DNA of 64,000 bases from Urechis unicinctus (GCA_034190875.2 CM067343.1:32042299-32106298), one strand, 5' to 3'; shown: positions 24,831 through 39,370, counted from the stretch's first letter. Notes: a model not told the origin generated them from the letters alone. Translations and numbers: made by a program.

Positions 24831-25583
24831 ATATTTCAATGTCACCACAAGAACATATCCATTATTGGTCTCAGACTGCCATTAGCATCACTTTATTCAC
24901 TGACCTTTTATATGCGATATTAACAGTCACGCGTACTGGGGGTTGCAAAAGCTCACGGCAGGTGTAGACACGCGTGTAAAACACGAATGTAGGTAAGGAA
25001 ATATGCGTTCATGATCATTGTATGCATCGTTAACCTGATTGTCACATGCAGTTACCCAGTTTCGTTAGTCTGGCAGTAGCTCGTCATGATCTCTTCAGTA
25101 TTTATATGATGACTTCCTGTCATAGGAGTGACAAAGTCCTCTCCAGCATGTTTCTAATAATTAGATTTGTGATGGTTATGTCATCATGACGTCAGCATTT
25201 TCGCAACTTTCAACGCATACTATAGGGCTTCAGAGACGGCACAGTGACAGCCAGGAATATTTTCCTGAATATAGAGACGCTTTGGTGGTTGCAAAACACA
25301 CTTTGATTTTTCACTGGCACTCGTATACCGATCACAGCTATTGATCTCGTGATAGTAGCAACAGCGGGTTCCATATTCGGGATAATATGCAACATGACTT
25401 GGAATGTCTCCCTGCATTGGTTACACGCAATGGGAAACGAGCATGATATATTTGTCAGTACGCCGTTTGTATATAATACTAATGAGATTTGTCAGTTCCA
25501 CAACCTCTCTGACGTCCATGTTGTAATATTGTAGCAGGTTCGCAAGAAACGCTATCCATATAGACACTGCTGTGACGTGTATG

Positions 25584-26450
<867 letters not shown>

Positions 26451-27140
26451 CAACGCTTTGGTATTATATATCGCCCATTGAGGAGCTTTGCTGATGGTTT
26501 AAGTAATAATCACATCGGCTAATATTAACATGACCACGTTATAAACTTACTGGTGTACATGCGATTATTGATTATTTACTATTTCATATGCGCCATAATT
26601 CCTCCTACCTGAATCACTTCGATTTAAGGCTGGATCCCCATCGATAATTGGGTATGCAAATTAGCATTTACGAATGGCTCATGATCACTATACATCATTG
26701 TTGGACCGACAACCTCTGTTAAGAGCGTATTGTTGCTAATAATATTGTTATTAGGGGGGTTTTTTTTCAGTGTTGTTTTTATCATCGTGGTTCCGGTAAC
26801 GGCATCCTCCCAACAGCCCTCGCCTAGCATCATATGTATTCTTCTGTCCCACGATGTGGATTTACAGATATACAGGTATCCGGTCCGTATACTCACGTAA
26901 TCATTAGAAATGCATTCATATGCTTGAAGCGCAAGCATTAATATCCTACCTCGCTACACCAGCCTGATTTTTTTCTAAAACATGGCGTGCAACAAAATAG
27001 CTCTCCCAGCGGGATCCACCAGAGCCTCCATGGTGCAGTGTGTTTTGCAATGGCAAGATCACAGCCCTGCATAGGTTTTCTTATCGATGCAGCTACCTCA
27101 GTGCTCCTCAGGGGAATCGTTTTTCGCATTAATGGGAAAC

Positions 27141-29439
27141 AGTAGGAAGCTTGTATGCTTTGTATTGCTTACATGGCGTCGGAGGGCAACACATTTATAA
27201 ATTATCTTCTGTTCCACTTAATCATAAATAGAGCCAGTCACGATGCCCCCGGCGTGCACTAGCGACTTAACATTAGCATTATATGCAAGTTTCATAGTTG
27301 TTCTAATTTTGTTATACAGGTAAACAACCAATAACAAAGCCGCACTATAGAAATTAGAAAACAGTATGTATCCAGAGGGATAGCATATCGCATATATATA
27401 GAAACGCAAAACATGTATACATTACGAAAACGATCTGATGCATTGCACTTATAAAAATAACCAACTGTGTTAGGAGGGTGGTGGCTCGGCAGTAAGGAAG
27501 AGGAGATCTCGAGCTACTAAAAGGCAATCGAGGAAAGCTAAATGCCAAGTTAGTTTTTTCATTTTTACAGAAACAGCTGTATAAAACATTTGAATATGAG
27601 CATCTTTTAATTAAACAATGGTCAGTTCGGCCTTCCCTATTTCATGCCAAGATATTCCGGACGTACCTTTTCATAAAACATTGTCACATAAATTACGATA
27701 GCCTTTGCAAACATAGCAAGGCTTCCACCTTAATACATGAGCCCGATGGATCACAGTTGAGGCTGTGTTGCCAAATATAATGTCAATAAAGATCTGATAG
27801 TGTAAAGACCTAGTAATGTATATGACATGTAAGTGAAGTATGAGGCTGCTTAGCAGGTCCCTTTAGGGTAAAAACGCTCGTTAGTGTGTTCATGTCTAAT
27901 TTGCAAGGACAGCCGATCCATTGAAATTGACCACGCACAGTTCAATCTGAGCCGTGGACGGTTAGGTTTTTGAAAAACAAACGGAATCATAGCGAAGCCA
28001 ATTATTTTTAGGTGTAGCAATAATGGCAAGCTTACTATGTGGGCTTATTTGAACAAAAGGACTCCCAGATATCCTGGAATATTCTGTAACAGCACTTAAA
28101 TATTAGAAGCGACATCTCTACTATCATCAATAGGTCTATCCTCAAAACTGCAAATATATTTGCCTTCTCTATAGTACATAGATGTTGGAGCCCAAATTTA
28201 CTACGAACATATTCATACAATTTATGCTTTCATATGCTTGAAACTCAAGTGCCCTTTTCCGCCCAACACGTTCGTCTGTCATCACAGTTATTTCTCTCCA
28301 ACTTTACATGACTCGAAGCGCATTACTTATCAGCTGGTGCAGTGGGTCTATGCCTATCATTGTATTTATGTGTCTAGCGCGCACAAGCAGGACCTTTAAA
28401 CTTTGTCACTGGCATAGCGATCTCAAGTATAACTCTAGCGCATGACACTGGCATTTTAAAATCTCCACTCGCTGCAAGTCTTTTTATTAGATCAGATGCA
28501 CAATGATTTTGGGCTAGCTTTCTTCATCAGGACCTGATATGATTTTTGTAAAGATTTTTTCATTGAATGACATCATTTTAGGGGAGACTCGTTTTGTATG
28601 TGTCGTTTTCCCCGTAGCAATGTTCCTGAATCCATGATAAAACACTGCACCATTTGACCGCTGTAACTCATGTGGAGGCGACAAATGCCAATATCCATTG
28701 CAAATAAAAAACGTCTATGGTTGATACAATGTGTGGATGAGGCACCCTCGTCCAGCACAGATCTTGTTGTCAAGTATGTTTGCCATTATCCATGATTATC
28801 TTTTGTGTCAGTGTATGTAGCCGTACCATTCTTCCTTAAACGACGACCCAAACGGCATTCTGCGTTAAGTGGATTCTTCTCCACTGCAAGTATTCAAATG
28901 GTGTTAGTATGACAAGCCTTAAGACTATCTTTACAATCTAGCATGCCACAGTGCGCAACGTAGTATATGCAACAAATGAAGCTAACTGTTAAACTCGTAA
29001 ATCAAAGTGCCAGTCACCCTATTCGTTCACTAATCCTGATTCACTAGAACGTTCATGTACGCAAATGTACAAATGAACAATGCAGATCGCATTTTTTGTA
29101 AAACGCGTCATCATCATTGCGCTGACACTTAGTTACCCACAGTCATTATCTTATTATCCCAATGGTATCCATGGTTGGCCATCAGGGCAAACTTCTAAGC
29201 AGTTTACGTGTAAATAAACAAGTTAACATTGAAATGTATAGAAATGACTACGATCTGGTTTACAGGTAAAATGAATAGTATACGCTCAATAGCTGCACAC
29301 AATGTTGTAGTTGTACTATATCCCTGCTTTGTCATTGGCCCTTTGTCTTAGCCAATTACAAAGTCGAGTGCATCTTGCCTTAGCATATTAAAAGGTCGTA
29401 TACATGAGGTAACACGGATCGCCAAATTGAATATGGACG
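27141..29439. other. Non-coding stretch with no recognised feature
   Basis: A C block would be expected after B1 if the unit order A-D-B-C held here, but none of the C landmarks is present. Only short frames without motifs are visible. Confidence 0.5.
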
Positions 29440-29601
29440 TGCAAATAACATACATACATTTTGCCGAACCAAATACATACGGAACACGGACATGAGAACA
29501 TACATATGGTTTACCGAAATACACAGGTTTAGAACATACATACATAACGTACATACATACATACATACATACATACATACATACATACATACATACATAC
29601 A

Positions 29602-29632
<31 letters not shown>

Positions 29633-29892
29633 CATACATACATACATACTACTACATCCATATACATACACATACATACATACATACACATACATACATA
29701 CATACATACATACATCCATTCATACAATACATACATACAAACTTACATGCATACATTTACATACAGACATACATGCATTCAAGAAAACTTTACATATAAA
29801 CAACCATACATACGTACATGCATACATACATACATACCTACATGCATACATAGAGACGATATACATACATACATACATTACATACAAAACAA
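29440..29892. repeat. (CATA)n tetranucleotide repeat, interrupted
   Basis: CATA repeats occupy most of this interval, with the purest runs at about 29545-29650 and interruptions by TACTAC, CCAT and ACAC variants. The 170-codon plus frame (Thr-Tyr-Ile-His repeats) and the 123-codon minus frame (Met-Tyr-Val-Cys repeats) are translation artefacts of a 4-base repeat that contains no stop. Confidence 0.98.
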
Positions 29893-32000
29893 TTCAAGGC
29901 CAAGAACTTTCGATTGGCTCGTAATCAAATCATGGGGATTAATGCAGCAACTAGTTACCTCGGTTTCAATAATGTTCTTCCAATCATTGAATCAGTTGAC
30001 ATAAAGAATAATAGGGAACTACAAATATCTATTTGTTAATGATATATAGGCATTTAACGACCCGGCATCAGAGCGGACCGAAATGATCTGTAGACTTACA
30101 TGCTAACGTTAAATAAATAACAAATAATACTATCTCAGCGTCTTGCAAATCTAGTTTCCATGTATTGATTCTTGTGATCGTCTTTCGGCAACACAGCGTC
30201 AGTGAATAAGAACTGTATTTACACTGAAGCGATGGGCACATTGACCTCAAATTAGTTTGTTCATAAATACTTCTATTACCTGCAACGACCCCAATTTTCA
30301 AGTGAAGCAATTATCGGTGTTTTATTCATGAATAAATGAGGCCCCAAAATAAGGTAGCTCACCTGTAATTATATTTCACAGATTAAAGAGGGGGAAATAA
30401 GTGTGCTAGATACACTGGAATAAGACATCATAGCAAGTTTCATAGTAACAGGCATCATGATGATTTGGTGGTAAAGCTACGTTTTCCATGCATAAAACGA
30501 GATAATTAGATGTATTGTTAACTGGGTAATGAAGCCCGTAAATACTATGGTGGACAATACATAGCTTTAAAGTTGTCAGAGACTTAACATAGTCCCATAA
30601 ACGAAAACCCAGGCAAGATTGAAAGTACAATAATGATAAAAAACACCTTTGCTACTGTATACCAGAAGAGCTACTCAGAAATATTACAAATCTGCCTAAT
30701 TAAGTAAACTCACGTACAGTGTCTTACAATACTCATTAGCTACCGTCACATATCATTGAAACGATCACTGATTATGTGATGCGAGTGTGGCACGAAAACG
30801 GCATTATATATCCCTACAAAGACACAATACACATATGTTGGAATAGCACATTCTATGATGTGTGTAGCGCCTTGCTTTGAATTCTGAAGCATTTCTTTCG
30901 CATTTGCTGAGCTCAAGGGAAACCCATAGGGAACTCGTCCTAACCAAGATATTCAACCGCGCACATACACACTTTTGAAGGCAGCGTATTATTGATGACT
31001 GTCGAATAAGTACTAAGTTGTGATTCACATACATAAAGTCGTCTTCATCAGGGCACATGACGCCTCAGGATAAAGTGATAAAGTATACAGCATCACTGTC
31101 GATCATCGTCATGAAAACACACATAACACAGATGCATGTTCAGTCGTGAAACCGTGTAATTTACATAGTAAATGGTATCATATTTGACGTCAGTCCATTT
31201 AACGCGAACATATTAAACATGTTGAAATCTTTATTTTAACACTTAAATAAATGTCGTTAACGTGCGCTTTTGTTCGCCACTTTGGATCACTGCATTTTCT
31301 GTAGTTAATATCATCCCTTAAGAAGAAATCAACTGTTACTTTATACTAGGTTATGCTTTCGTGTAAACATCTATAGAAATTGGATCTAAATTGTTTTCTA
31401 TTTTCAGTGTCTTTGTATAACTGCATCTTGCTGTGGTCAATGTGCGGTTGTTTGTTGGGGGATCTTAGACATCAGAACAAAAATATTACCCTGAGGGGGC
31501 AGGTTTTTGAGCTTAAGGTTTAAGCTTTGATATTGTATGGCCCATAAAGCTGTCACTGCTTGTCAATAGGAGAACAATAGTTTGGTCAACGGGCTGATTG
31601 TTAGCATTTTGTGTGTAAAGTGATACCATATTTAACAATGTAATCGTGACCCTCAGCGTTATATAGAACACAATGATTATGCACGATCATTTGATATAGG
31701 TTGTTCTTCCAAGCATTGCTGACTTTGCAGGCACTTATCGTATTTCATGGTCTAATAATCAATTTACAAGTAAGGCAATTGTATTAGACACATAAATCGT
31801 GAGAGAGTGAGAGTCACTCTGTGAGCCTCTTTGTCTTGTGTTCAACACGTCCATAACCTACTGTTGACATAATAACATCATCGATACGCCAACGAGAATC
31901 TTCACATGGGATTGGTCGCTTTTGAGGATGTTACCTTTTTGGGCACGCACACAATCACCCAAGCACCGTAAAAGCTTATCTGAGCTTTTCGATTCGTATC
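29893..32000. other. Non-coding stretch with no recognised feature
   Basis: No recognised gene, repeat family or structured motif. Frames of up to 84 codons on the minus strand carry no domain. Confidence 0.5.
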
Positions 32001-32640
32001 ACATTTTTAAAAACATATGCGATTCATTTGTATCTCATTGAGTATCAATATGGCAACGTGTCTTACTAGACGTTTATATGTAGCAAGCATGCGCAAACAA
32101 ACAAACTGGTTACATTAAGTCACGCTACAATATCGGAGTTCCTTTCCTTATCAATACAAACCCAATTCGTATAAGCATTTAACAGGTACATGAAGAAGAA
32201 GAAATAAATCGCTCTGTTTTCGTAAACAGAGCGGAGATTATAGCATAGGCTTGATCAAATGCACACCTTAACAAACGTTTGCTTGAGTAAGGGGTCGTAT
32301 CCCATCGTGTGAGATCACCAACCACTAGGTTGCTGCTGCATGTGATGGAGATGAACAAAGGACTCGCATGTATAAACTCGCCGCTACTCGTCAGCCCTTC
32401 AATGACATTCACCCTGAAATATCCCACCATCGTCTACGTTCGCACACTGCATGCTGGTCAAGGATCAATTTGTTTGTTTATTTTTTCTGAGCAAAGACTG
32501 TATGCATGTCATCGAAATCCATGTTAGTTATACCCTCAAAGCAATTACCCAACAAATACGTCCTTATTATGTTAAGAAGCCTAATCCAAGTTTTCTGGAA
32601 AGAGGGAATTAGTATATTGACCAATATTGAATAAACGGTC
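32000..32640 (+). repeat. Segment related to A3 52200-52700
   Basis: Loose same-orientation similarity to A3 is visible. The AAGAAGAAGAAATAAA tract (about 32192) matches the tract at about 52330, and GATCACCAACCACTAGGTTGCTGCTG with ATGGAGATG (32310-32355) matches 52448-52490. The match covers the part of A3 that A2 lacks, which suggests this sequence belonged to an ancestral unit. Confidence 0.55.
32210..32233. repeat. Perfect 10-bp hairpin
   Basis: CGCTCTGTTT and AAACAGAGCG flank a TCGT loop. The paralogous position in A3 (about 52345-52370) does not keep the pairing. It superficially resembles an intrinsic terminator, but nothing else here is bacterial. Confidence 0.8.
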
Positions 32641-35420
32641 TGTTAAATCACAGAGAGGCATTTTGATACATGGTTGTGTATATCATAGCATATCTGAACA
32701 GGATGCTGAATGCTTGTGAAGCCCAGTTCGTCGCTAACAGCGTGGTAAAGTACAGTTCGCTTGTATTTCGAGTCTGCTATCAACATTTCGCTTCTTTTAC
32801 CTCACTTGTTACAAATCGATCGACAGTTGGTGCCTGGTATTTACATATTTATTCAGCCCGCAACGTCCCGCTTTTATTAGCGGCGAATATCCTTACCCCA
32901 ACAATAGACGTATCATCGCCGTGTATGATCAACCATCGTGATAAAGCGTATTGATAACACAATCATATCTTATTTCGCCCATTCCCTCTGGTGATACACA
33001 CTCCACTTTGATCTCAGTATAGCACAACGGTAACGGAGGGTCTTAAAAAGGTGTGCTTCAAGAATTTAGGATCTGTGATAAAGTATTTTCTATTGACATA
33101 GAGTAGGTGTACAATCGCCATAATCTACAAAATAGATCTCATCACTTAACCAATGCAGCCTTCATTTTGTATTACCCAATCACATCATTTTTTGACAACG
33201 CACGGCCTATTTATTGACTCAGCCAAATGAAAACAAAATCACACGTCTAGCTTAGTATTAGAATATTTCCTAATTCTTGTGAATCTGCCGCACATAATTA
33301 TAGTCATTCCAATATGTACGTAAGTTGCCAACACGGACTCGACATAACGTAGAGCTACTTTAACTGAATATATTCGTATCGAGGTTGCTGTTTGTAACCT
33401 ATCCAATATTATCATACAGGATATGGCATCATACCACTGAGAGATCACGGAGCCTCTTCAATGGCACCAAAGTGTGGATAAGTTCATATTATTGAGTGAG
33501 ATTAAACAAAACCAGTCGCTAATTTAATTACAATCTCCACTTGTTTATTCTAAACAGTAGAAAGGCGAAACTTCCTGAAGCCCTCACATCTTAGTCAGAT
33601 ATCTGTTCAATAGTAATCTGGTATTCTGTTAGTCTGTCCAATAATTCTGCGTAGCTAGTTTGATAATAACAAGCCATCTTTTGTAACATAGACTAGACTA
33701 TGGACTGTGTTCATGCGCCTTTATAAAGGGCATTTAAGTGTCCCGTAAATCACGAATGTGACTCTCGGCTGGAGAGGAGCAAAAATGATTGCTTGGCAGA
33801 TATGATTCCTGGGCACATCTTTGGTTTATAGTAACATGTACATACGTTTGGCTCCATCAACAACTTTGGTAGTGATACTGTCGGTTTATGCACAGCAAAT
33901 GCGATGTTTTATCGGGCCATTGCAAATAATGCAAGTCATTCTATCTAATACGGCATAACGTTATCAATAACAAAATCTAAATGGATCTTAGGGGGGGATA
34001 GTGCGAGAGAAATGTTTTCGTAATTTCTCGCAAACGAACACGATACGTTCTATTTTGCTTTTTATATTAAGTGAACTGGTCATCGTGCTATGGTAAATAT
34101 CCGACTTCATGCGAGATTTCTCTTCATCTGCTTATATTTCGGTTTATTTGGTGAGTGGATGTAATGAAGTGGGAAACGAAGGATCTTATTGTCCGGACTA
34201 ATGTCAAGTATACGTCCACCTGTCGCCCATGGACAACCGAATTATATTCCACCGCCTTTCACACAGACTGTATATACCTCAATTTTGTCATTGCATGAAC
34301 AACGAATCCTCTTCGTTATAGAACCATGGAATGAAGAAAACCCCGATTCATCGCCCTTCCGTCTATTCAATTTTTGATAGGTGTGAAACCACTCCAGCAC
34401 CATGTAAACATATATATGACGAGCAAGACGATTATGTATAATAACCACCAGTCGTTATTTGGTGGGCTGCTATACCACAACCATTATTCATACCACTACT
34501 TTAGACGGTCACGATAATGATTCAGGGGCTCAAACGTGCTATACAGTTGTCTTACCAAGGCAAATATATATGTTTGGTGAGCACTGAACGTTCAAACTTA
34601 TACAAACCTTGCACAATGAGGGCCTATTCATTACGCTTCGAATAAAGCTCATTTGGCGTGTATAGGTGCCATTATAATAAAATCAGTACAACAAATTATA
34701 AGCAAATGCTGCTGCACTTATGTAGAGCCAAATATTACTCTATTCTTAAACAAATTGATAATGAATGATTCCGCTTCAGCTACAGGTTTTAATCGGCTAC
34801 ATACAGTGTTTCTTCTCTAAACTACAGTACGCATAGGATTATTTATTCATGCATTTCAATAACTGAAATCTGCTTTACTCTGTGGGTAATGAAGGACCAT
34901 CCAATATTTATACCAAGCTGCCGTCACAATTATTCCCCTGACATTTTCTTGAGCATTTAAACAAATGGTGAAAACAATTAAACAAATAAATAAACCTGGA
35001 AAAGTAGCTAACAAAATTTGGGTTAATGAAGATAAGTTTGTTCAGTCAACAGAAACATATTTTGTTCAGTCAGCATAAATACCAATACTGTCCTACAAAT
35101 GTCCTTCCACGTGTGGTAATTGCCAATGGATAAATGGCAACAATATATGTACAAATATATGCACATACTTCAGATAGTATGTTACTTCCTTGTTATCATA
35201 ATCACTTAAATGAGTATCATTTACGTGTTAAAGGTTTGTATCCATGCTATTCAGGATAGTGATCAGACATGCATGACGGTGTTGGGACATAAGGATGAAA
35301 GCTGTAACCATATTTAGTTAATTGGGCAAAACACCCCGGCTCTAGTTTGAAAGTCTTCATATCATCCCGGAGCAAATCTGCTGCTATTTGAACAAACTTT
35401 GCGTACGCTTGCCCGAAGTC
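32641..35420. other. Non-coding stretch with no recognised feature
   Basis: No gene or element recognised. The open frame at 32670-32954 (94 codons, plus) has no domain that I can name and no conserved paralogue. Confidence 0.5.
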
Positions 35421-35529
35421 GTGTCATTGAGTGATGACAAACACTGCTTCTGAATCGTTTCCAGGTAATGAATCTCTCACTATGCTACATAATCTCACCT
35501 TCTTTTATTGTACTATAACGAAATATAAA

Positions 35530-35850
35530 CACAGTGTCACAGTAGATAAGAAGACCACAGGCCATCAGCCATTACAATCGCGCGGATTATCTATTAAGGT
35601 AAAGGTCTCGGGCATGGTTACTCCGAACCCAGTGCGATGTCTTTGGAGTTGTGTTGACCAATATTTTACTTCATTTTATCAACTGACCATGAGTTTTCTC
35701 TACGATCAATCGTCTACTGAGCGGCGATTCCCGCGCTGCGTGTCATCGCGACGGCAAGCATACCTTGCTGTTCAATGAACAACTTACCGCTTGGCGCTCG
35801 GAAGGAACCGAGCGTCTGTAATACAGTATGAGATAAATCTAAGTTGTTGA
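35530..35850 (+). repeat. Block D, copy D1
   Basis: Direct duplicate of 36345-36665, about 810 bases apart. Landmarks are CATTACAATCGCGCGGA, GGGCATGGTT, GGAGTTGTGTTGA, CTACGATCAATCG, CGACGGCAAGCAT and CAATGAACAACTTACCG. It contains a perfect hairpin at 35795-35814 (CGCTCGG, AAGGAA loop, CCGAGCG). On the minus strand a frame with GKLFIEQQGMLAVAMTR is shared, after one frame change, with D2 (GKLFIEKQGMLAVPMTR). No protein family is recognised. Confidence 0.9.
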
Positions 35851-35969
35851 ACGATGACACGCTCAGAACCCCTGTGTTGATCAATTTGACCTTATGGGAT
35901 AAGACCATTGGTAAGAGTATGCCTCTTACTTGTAATCATACAAAGAAATTTATAGCACCATAAAATAAC

Positions 35970-36200
35970 TTGAGTACTAGCAGAAAGCATCGTCACTCAA
36001 AGTCACACTTACACTATAATTGTCAACAGAAGGCCATTATTTATACATGGATATTAAGGGAAATTAACGAAACTGGTCCAAAGAGGCATAAGTTGTGTTA
36101 TAAAAATCTATCCTATCACAGGCGCGTGGGAAGATCTCGACAGTCTGGGAAATATCACCAGCTTTAACAGGTAGCAGCCGCACTGAGAACGCATTTGGAA
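35970..36200 (+). repeat. Spacer segment shared with A3 54440-54735
   Basis: TTTATACATGGATATTAA, AACTGGTCCAAA and the AGCTTTAACAGGTAGCAG tract have counterparts at about 54563-54700 in A3. This shows that the 54071-54893 portion of A3 is old unit sequence lost from A2 rather than a recent insertion into A3. Confidence 0.75.
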
Positions 36201-36344
36201 ATAATAATGCATCTACCCACATCACTTATCCCATGTACTGAATCGTGAGTTTTTGTATAGTTAATACTGAGTGCTCCAATATCCTGACCATAACAAACCG
36301 TCCTCTAATCACGCTCAAGTGGCTTTAAGCAGCCGCGTTGCTTA

Positions 36345-36665
36345 TATCATAGTAGGTATACAGACCACAGACCTAAGCCGTTACAATCGCGCGGACTATC
36401 TATGCAGCCGACGCATTCGGGCATGGTTCCTTAAAAAACTAAGTGTGATGTCTATGGAGTTGTGTTGAACAATATTTTACCTATATTTCTCAACTGACTA
36501 TGAGATTTCTCTACGATCAATCGCCTCATGTGCGGCGATTTTCCGCACCGTGTCATTGGGACGGCAAGCATGCCTTGCTTCTCAATGAACAACTTACCGT
36601 TTGGCGCTCGGAATGTTTACATTAGGAACCGAACGTCTGTAATCTAGTATGAGATAAATAAAACT
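36345..36665 (+). repeat. Block D, copy D2
   Basis: Paralogue of D1. The hairpin arms CGCTCGG and CCGAACG persist, but an 11-base insertion near 36614-36624 (TGTTTACATTA) enlarges the loop and one arm base has changed. B2 follows directly. Confidence 0.9.
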
Positions 36666-36699
36666 TGGCTGGTTGGTAAACAGAACGAAAGAGGAATCG

Positions 36700-39370
36700 A
36701 CATGGTAAGATGCTCCAGTGAACAGTAAAATGTATCACATATCACTAAAGAAAATATCCATTATTTTCCACAGAATGGCATCAGCAACGCTTTGTTCACT
36801 GACCTTTTGCAGGCTGTAGTAACAGTCGCTCATTTTGCTTCCGTTTTATACGAGCGATGAAAACTTGGATATTCTGTTTCACATGATGGATTGGAGGCGA
36901 GTGTTGCGCGACTCAGTGGTTGCAACAGGTCACGACAGGTGCAGTGTATGAAATACACACGTAAATGTCTGTAGTGCCGGCTGTGGACGGAGGTTACCGG
37001 AGCAATAAAACACCAAACACGGCGCAATCCGGTCCTCACTATGTGTTGGTTATCGCATGGTCACGTGGGTGATTTGGGGAAAGAACACGAGGACATGGAG
37101 CGTCCGAGTGTCTTTCCCCATATCATCCGCGTGACCATGCGATAACATACTTATCGCGATGGCACCTACACGCGATAATCAAGCACGACGCTGTCTCCTA
37201 ATAATGATAATTAGCGTGAACCTACGTTATGTAAGGTATCTGTCTGGGACCTGTAAATATGAGAGGTAGTCCCTTAATCCCCCATTCGGCCTCAGCTGCC
37301 TGTGTTTTAGTGATGATTAGATACATACTTTTTTTCTATACATGTTTGTTTATTTGATTCAAATGTGCTTCGATTGTTTGTTGTGTGAGACTTGCAGAAC
37401 CTTCCCAACTCCGGCAATCAGAGCTCCGCCGACTTCGTCGTTGATTGATGCTAGCAACACTGAAGCGCAGTAGACACGGCTCGGCAAGTGTTAGAATTTC
37501 GCGCCTCAGCTAGATTCCGAGGAGATGGGATAATACCGTGACTTCTCGATGAGCGATACGCAATCAGATCAGCAGCTGGCCAGCAAATGACTCTTGAGAA
37601 AACCTTCGTTTTAAGACTTGCAAGGTGTGCGTGATATTAAGAACCTTCGTATTGTTGCCGTGTCAGAGCAGCGTTGCTCTCTGAGTAACCTTCTTAAATG
37701 AAGTTGTTTCTTGTTTATATATCGACACGGTTGCAGTTATCGCTCGGCAAACTGTGCGTTTGAGGCGATATGGGAAAAAGACCCGACCTTTTTCTCGAGC
37801 TCTGATTGGCTGAGAGTAGGGTGCCATGCGATAAGATAGTTGGTCAAATAAACCTGATTGTCACATGCAGTCGTACATTTGTCAACGAACCATTTTCTTT
37901 ATAATTGCATTCCATCAATGCGATTTACAAGAGATCATCCTTTTGGCGACAAACGAATTTCCCGCCCTACTATATAGTGGAATTACAGCCGTAAGTATCT
38001 CTAGAAGAAATGAATTACATTGTTTCTTATAGTCGGCAGCAGCCCTAAAATCCGATATATTCCCATAGAAACTTATATCAAGCTTTCCCTTCATATGACT
38101 GATGCAGCCGTCTATAGCATGTTTCTAAAGAAAGGGTAGTGTTCTCTTGTTTGACGCATCTTGACATAAGCATTCTCACCACATTTACGCATACTACAGG
38201 TTGCCGTGACAGCATAGTGGCAGCCATGATGTTCGCCGTTACACAAATCATGCGGTAATGGTAAATATCCATGTATCGGTTGGGAATATTACTCCAAATG
38301 TAGAGGCGCTTTAGTGGCTTAGACGCTCGTTATAATGTTCTATTGACCGCATAACGGTCACTTCTTGTGATAGTAGTTAAATCATGGTCCATATTCTCGT
38401 TGATATGCAACAAATCATTTGTTTTCCTATGTATTAGTTACATAAAGCGTAGAAAGTGTCTGTCGGGGACATGACGAGATGATATCCTTGTCAGTACGTT
38501 ATTGGTACAAACTATTAATGACAAACCCGTGGCCAATCCTAGTTCCACAGCCCTCCGACCTCATTATTGCATCAGATTAGCATGCAATGTTATGCGTACA
38601 CCTGCTGTCTGCACTTTTATATATACTGTAAAAGAGTGTTTGTGGTTCTTTATAATGCGTAGCTATATAAACATACATGTGCGCATGATTAATCGGTCTC
38701 TTAAATAACAGAGTTAATCAATGAAAACCCCCGATTTTACTTCTGCTCACGTCTGGAACTGTTGTCAGATAGCAACACAATTAAAAAATATGCATAGAGT
38801 GGCAATACCACAATGCACAGCTGACAGACAATTTCTTTTGAGATAGTTGTGCTGCTGACTACTATTGCACCACTTGGTCGTCGCTGCATCTGGATTAGAT
38901 TGCACCACTTGGTCGCTGCTGCCTCTCACTGTGATTCATAAAACGAACCAGCCAATATCCTACCGGTGTGAACTGCCGTTTTAACATTTGCATGGTAAGC
39001 AGAATGACGCCACCTATAGTCGGTTAATGGTTATTCTGCTTTGGGTAAGAGATCAAACAAACACGCATCAACACGGCAGACGTTAATAAGGAGTATATTT
39101 GAGCCATGTGATCGAAGGCGCATTGAGAAAGAGAAAAAAACATTTGATAAACTAAATGATAGCAGATGCTGTAAAACCAGAAACTCAAATCATGTGTACA
39201 ACACTAACACGATCTGAGGCAGTCAGTTTATAAAGGCGTTTGCCAGTGCTGCTAAAAGCCAAAGAGGTAGGCGGAACGTAGCTTACTCTGATGCCGCTAA
39301 TATTTGTATCATGTCATTAGATTACTTCGTACCCGAAATGGTTGTAGAAAAAATATCGGATTTAAGCTTC
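36700..39370 (+). repeat. Block B, copy B2
   Basis: Paralogous to B3 (36750-37045 with 55725-56020, 37850-38095 with 56030-56310, 38945-39365 with 56510-56900) and to B1. B2 is interrupted by the inverted-repeat element at 37049-37834, which B3 lacks. The interval 38100-38760 of B2 is missing from B3 but present in B1, so B3 has a deletion there. Confidence 0.9.
37049..37834. mobile_element. Inverted-repeat DNA element inserted in B2 (786 bp)
   Basis: The ends carry TTATCGCATGG at 37050-37060 and its reverse complement CCATGCGATAA at 37824-37834. B3 reads straight across the equivalent site (near 56025-56035), giving an empty-site comparison. The left 98 bases (37049-37146) form a long foldback: GTTATCGCATGGTCACG pairs with CGTGACCATGCGATAAC and the pairing continues inward to GGGGAAAG and CTTTCCCC, almost 40 pairs in all. 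A further inverted repeat, TTATCGCG ... CGCGATAA, lies at 37151-37178. No transposase frame is present, so this looks non-autonomous. A target-site duplication is not clean. Related sequence occurs inverted in A3 (53068-53150) and as a partial match in A2 (22935-22975). Confidence 0.8.

Noticed and set aside
25220-25417. Minus-strand frame with SCDRY in B1 and SDRYAV in B2, resembling a receptor DRY motif
   Set aside because: The surrounding hydrophobic helices are not visible in either copy and the frames differ around the motif, so a chance match is likelier.
29548-29650. CRISPR-like periodicity
   Set aside because: It is a simple tetranucleotide repeat without spacers.
29492-30004. 170-codon frame with Thr-Tyr-Ile-His repeats
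   Set aside because: Translation of a (CATA)n microsatellite followed by unrelated sequence.
32210-32233. Hairpin resembling an intrinsic transcription terminator
   Set aside because: No U-tract follows and nothing in the window is bacterial. It is an isolated inverted repeat not conserved in the A3 relative.
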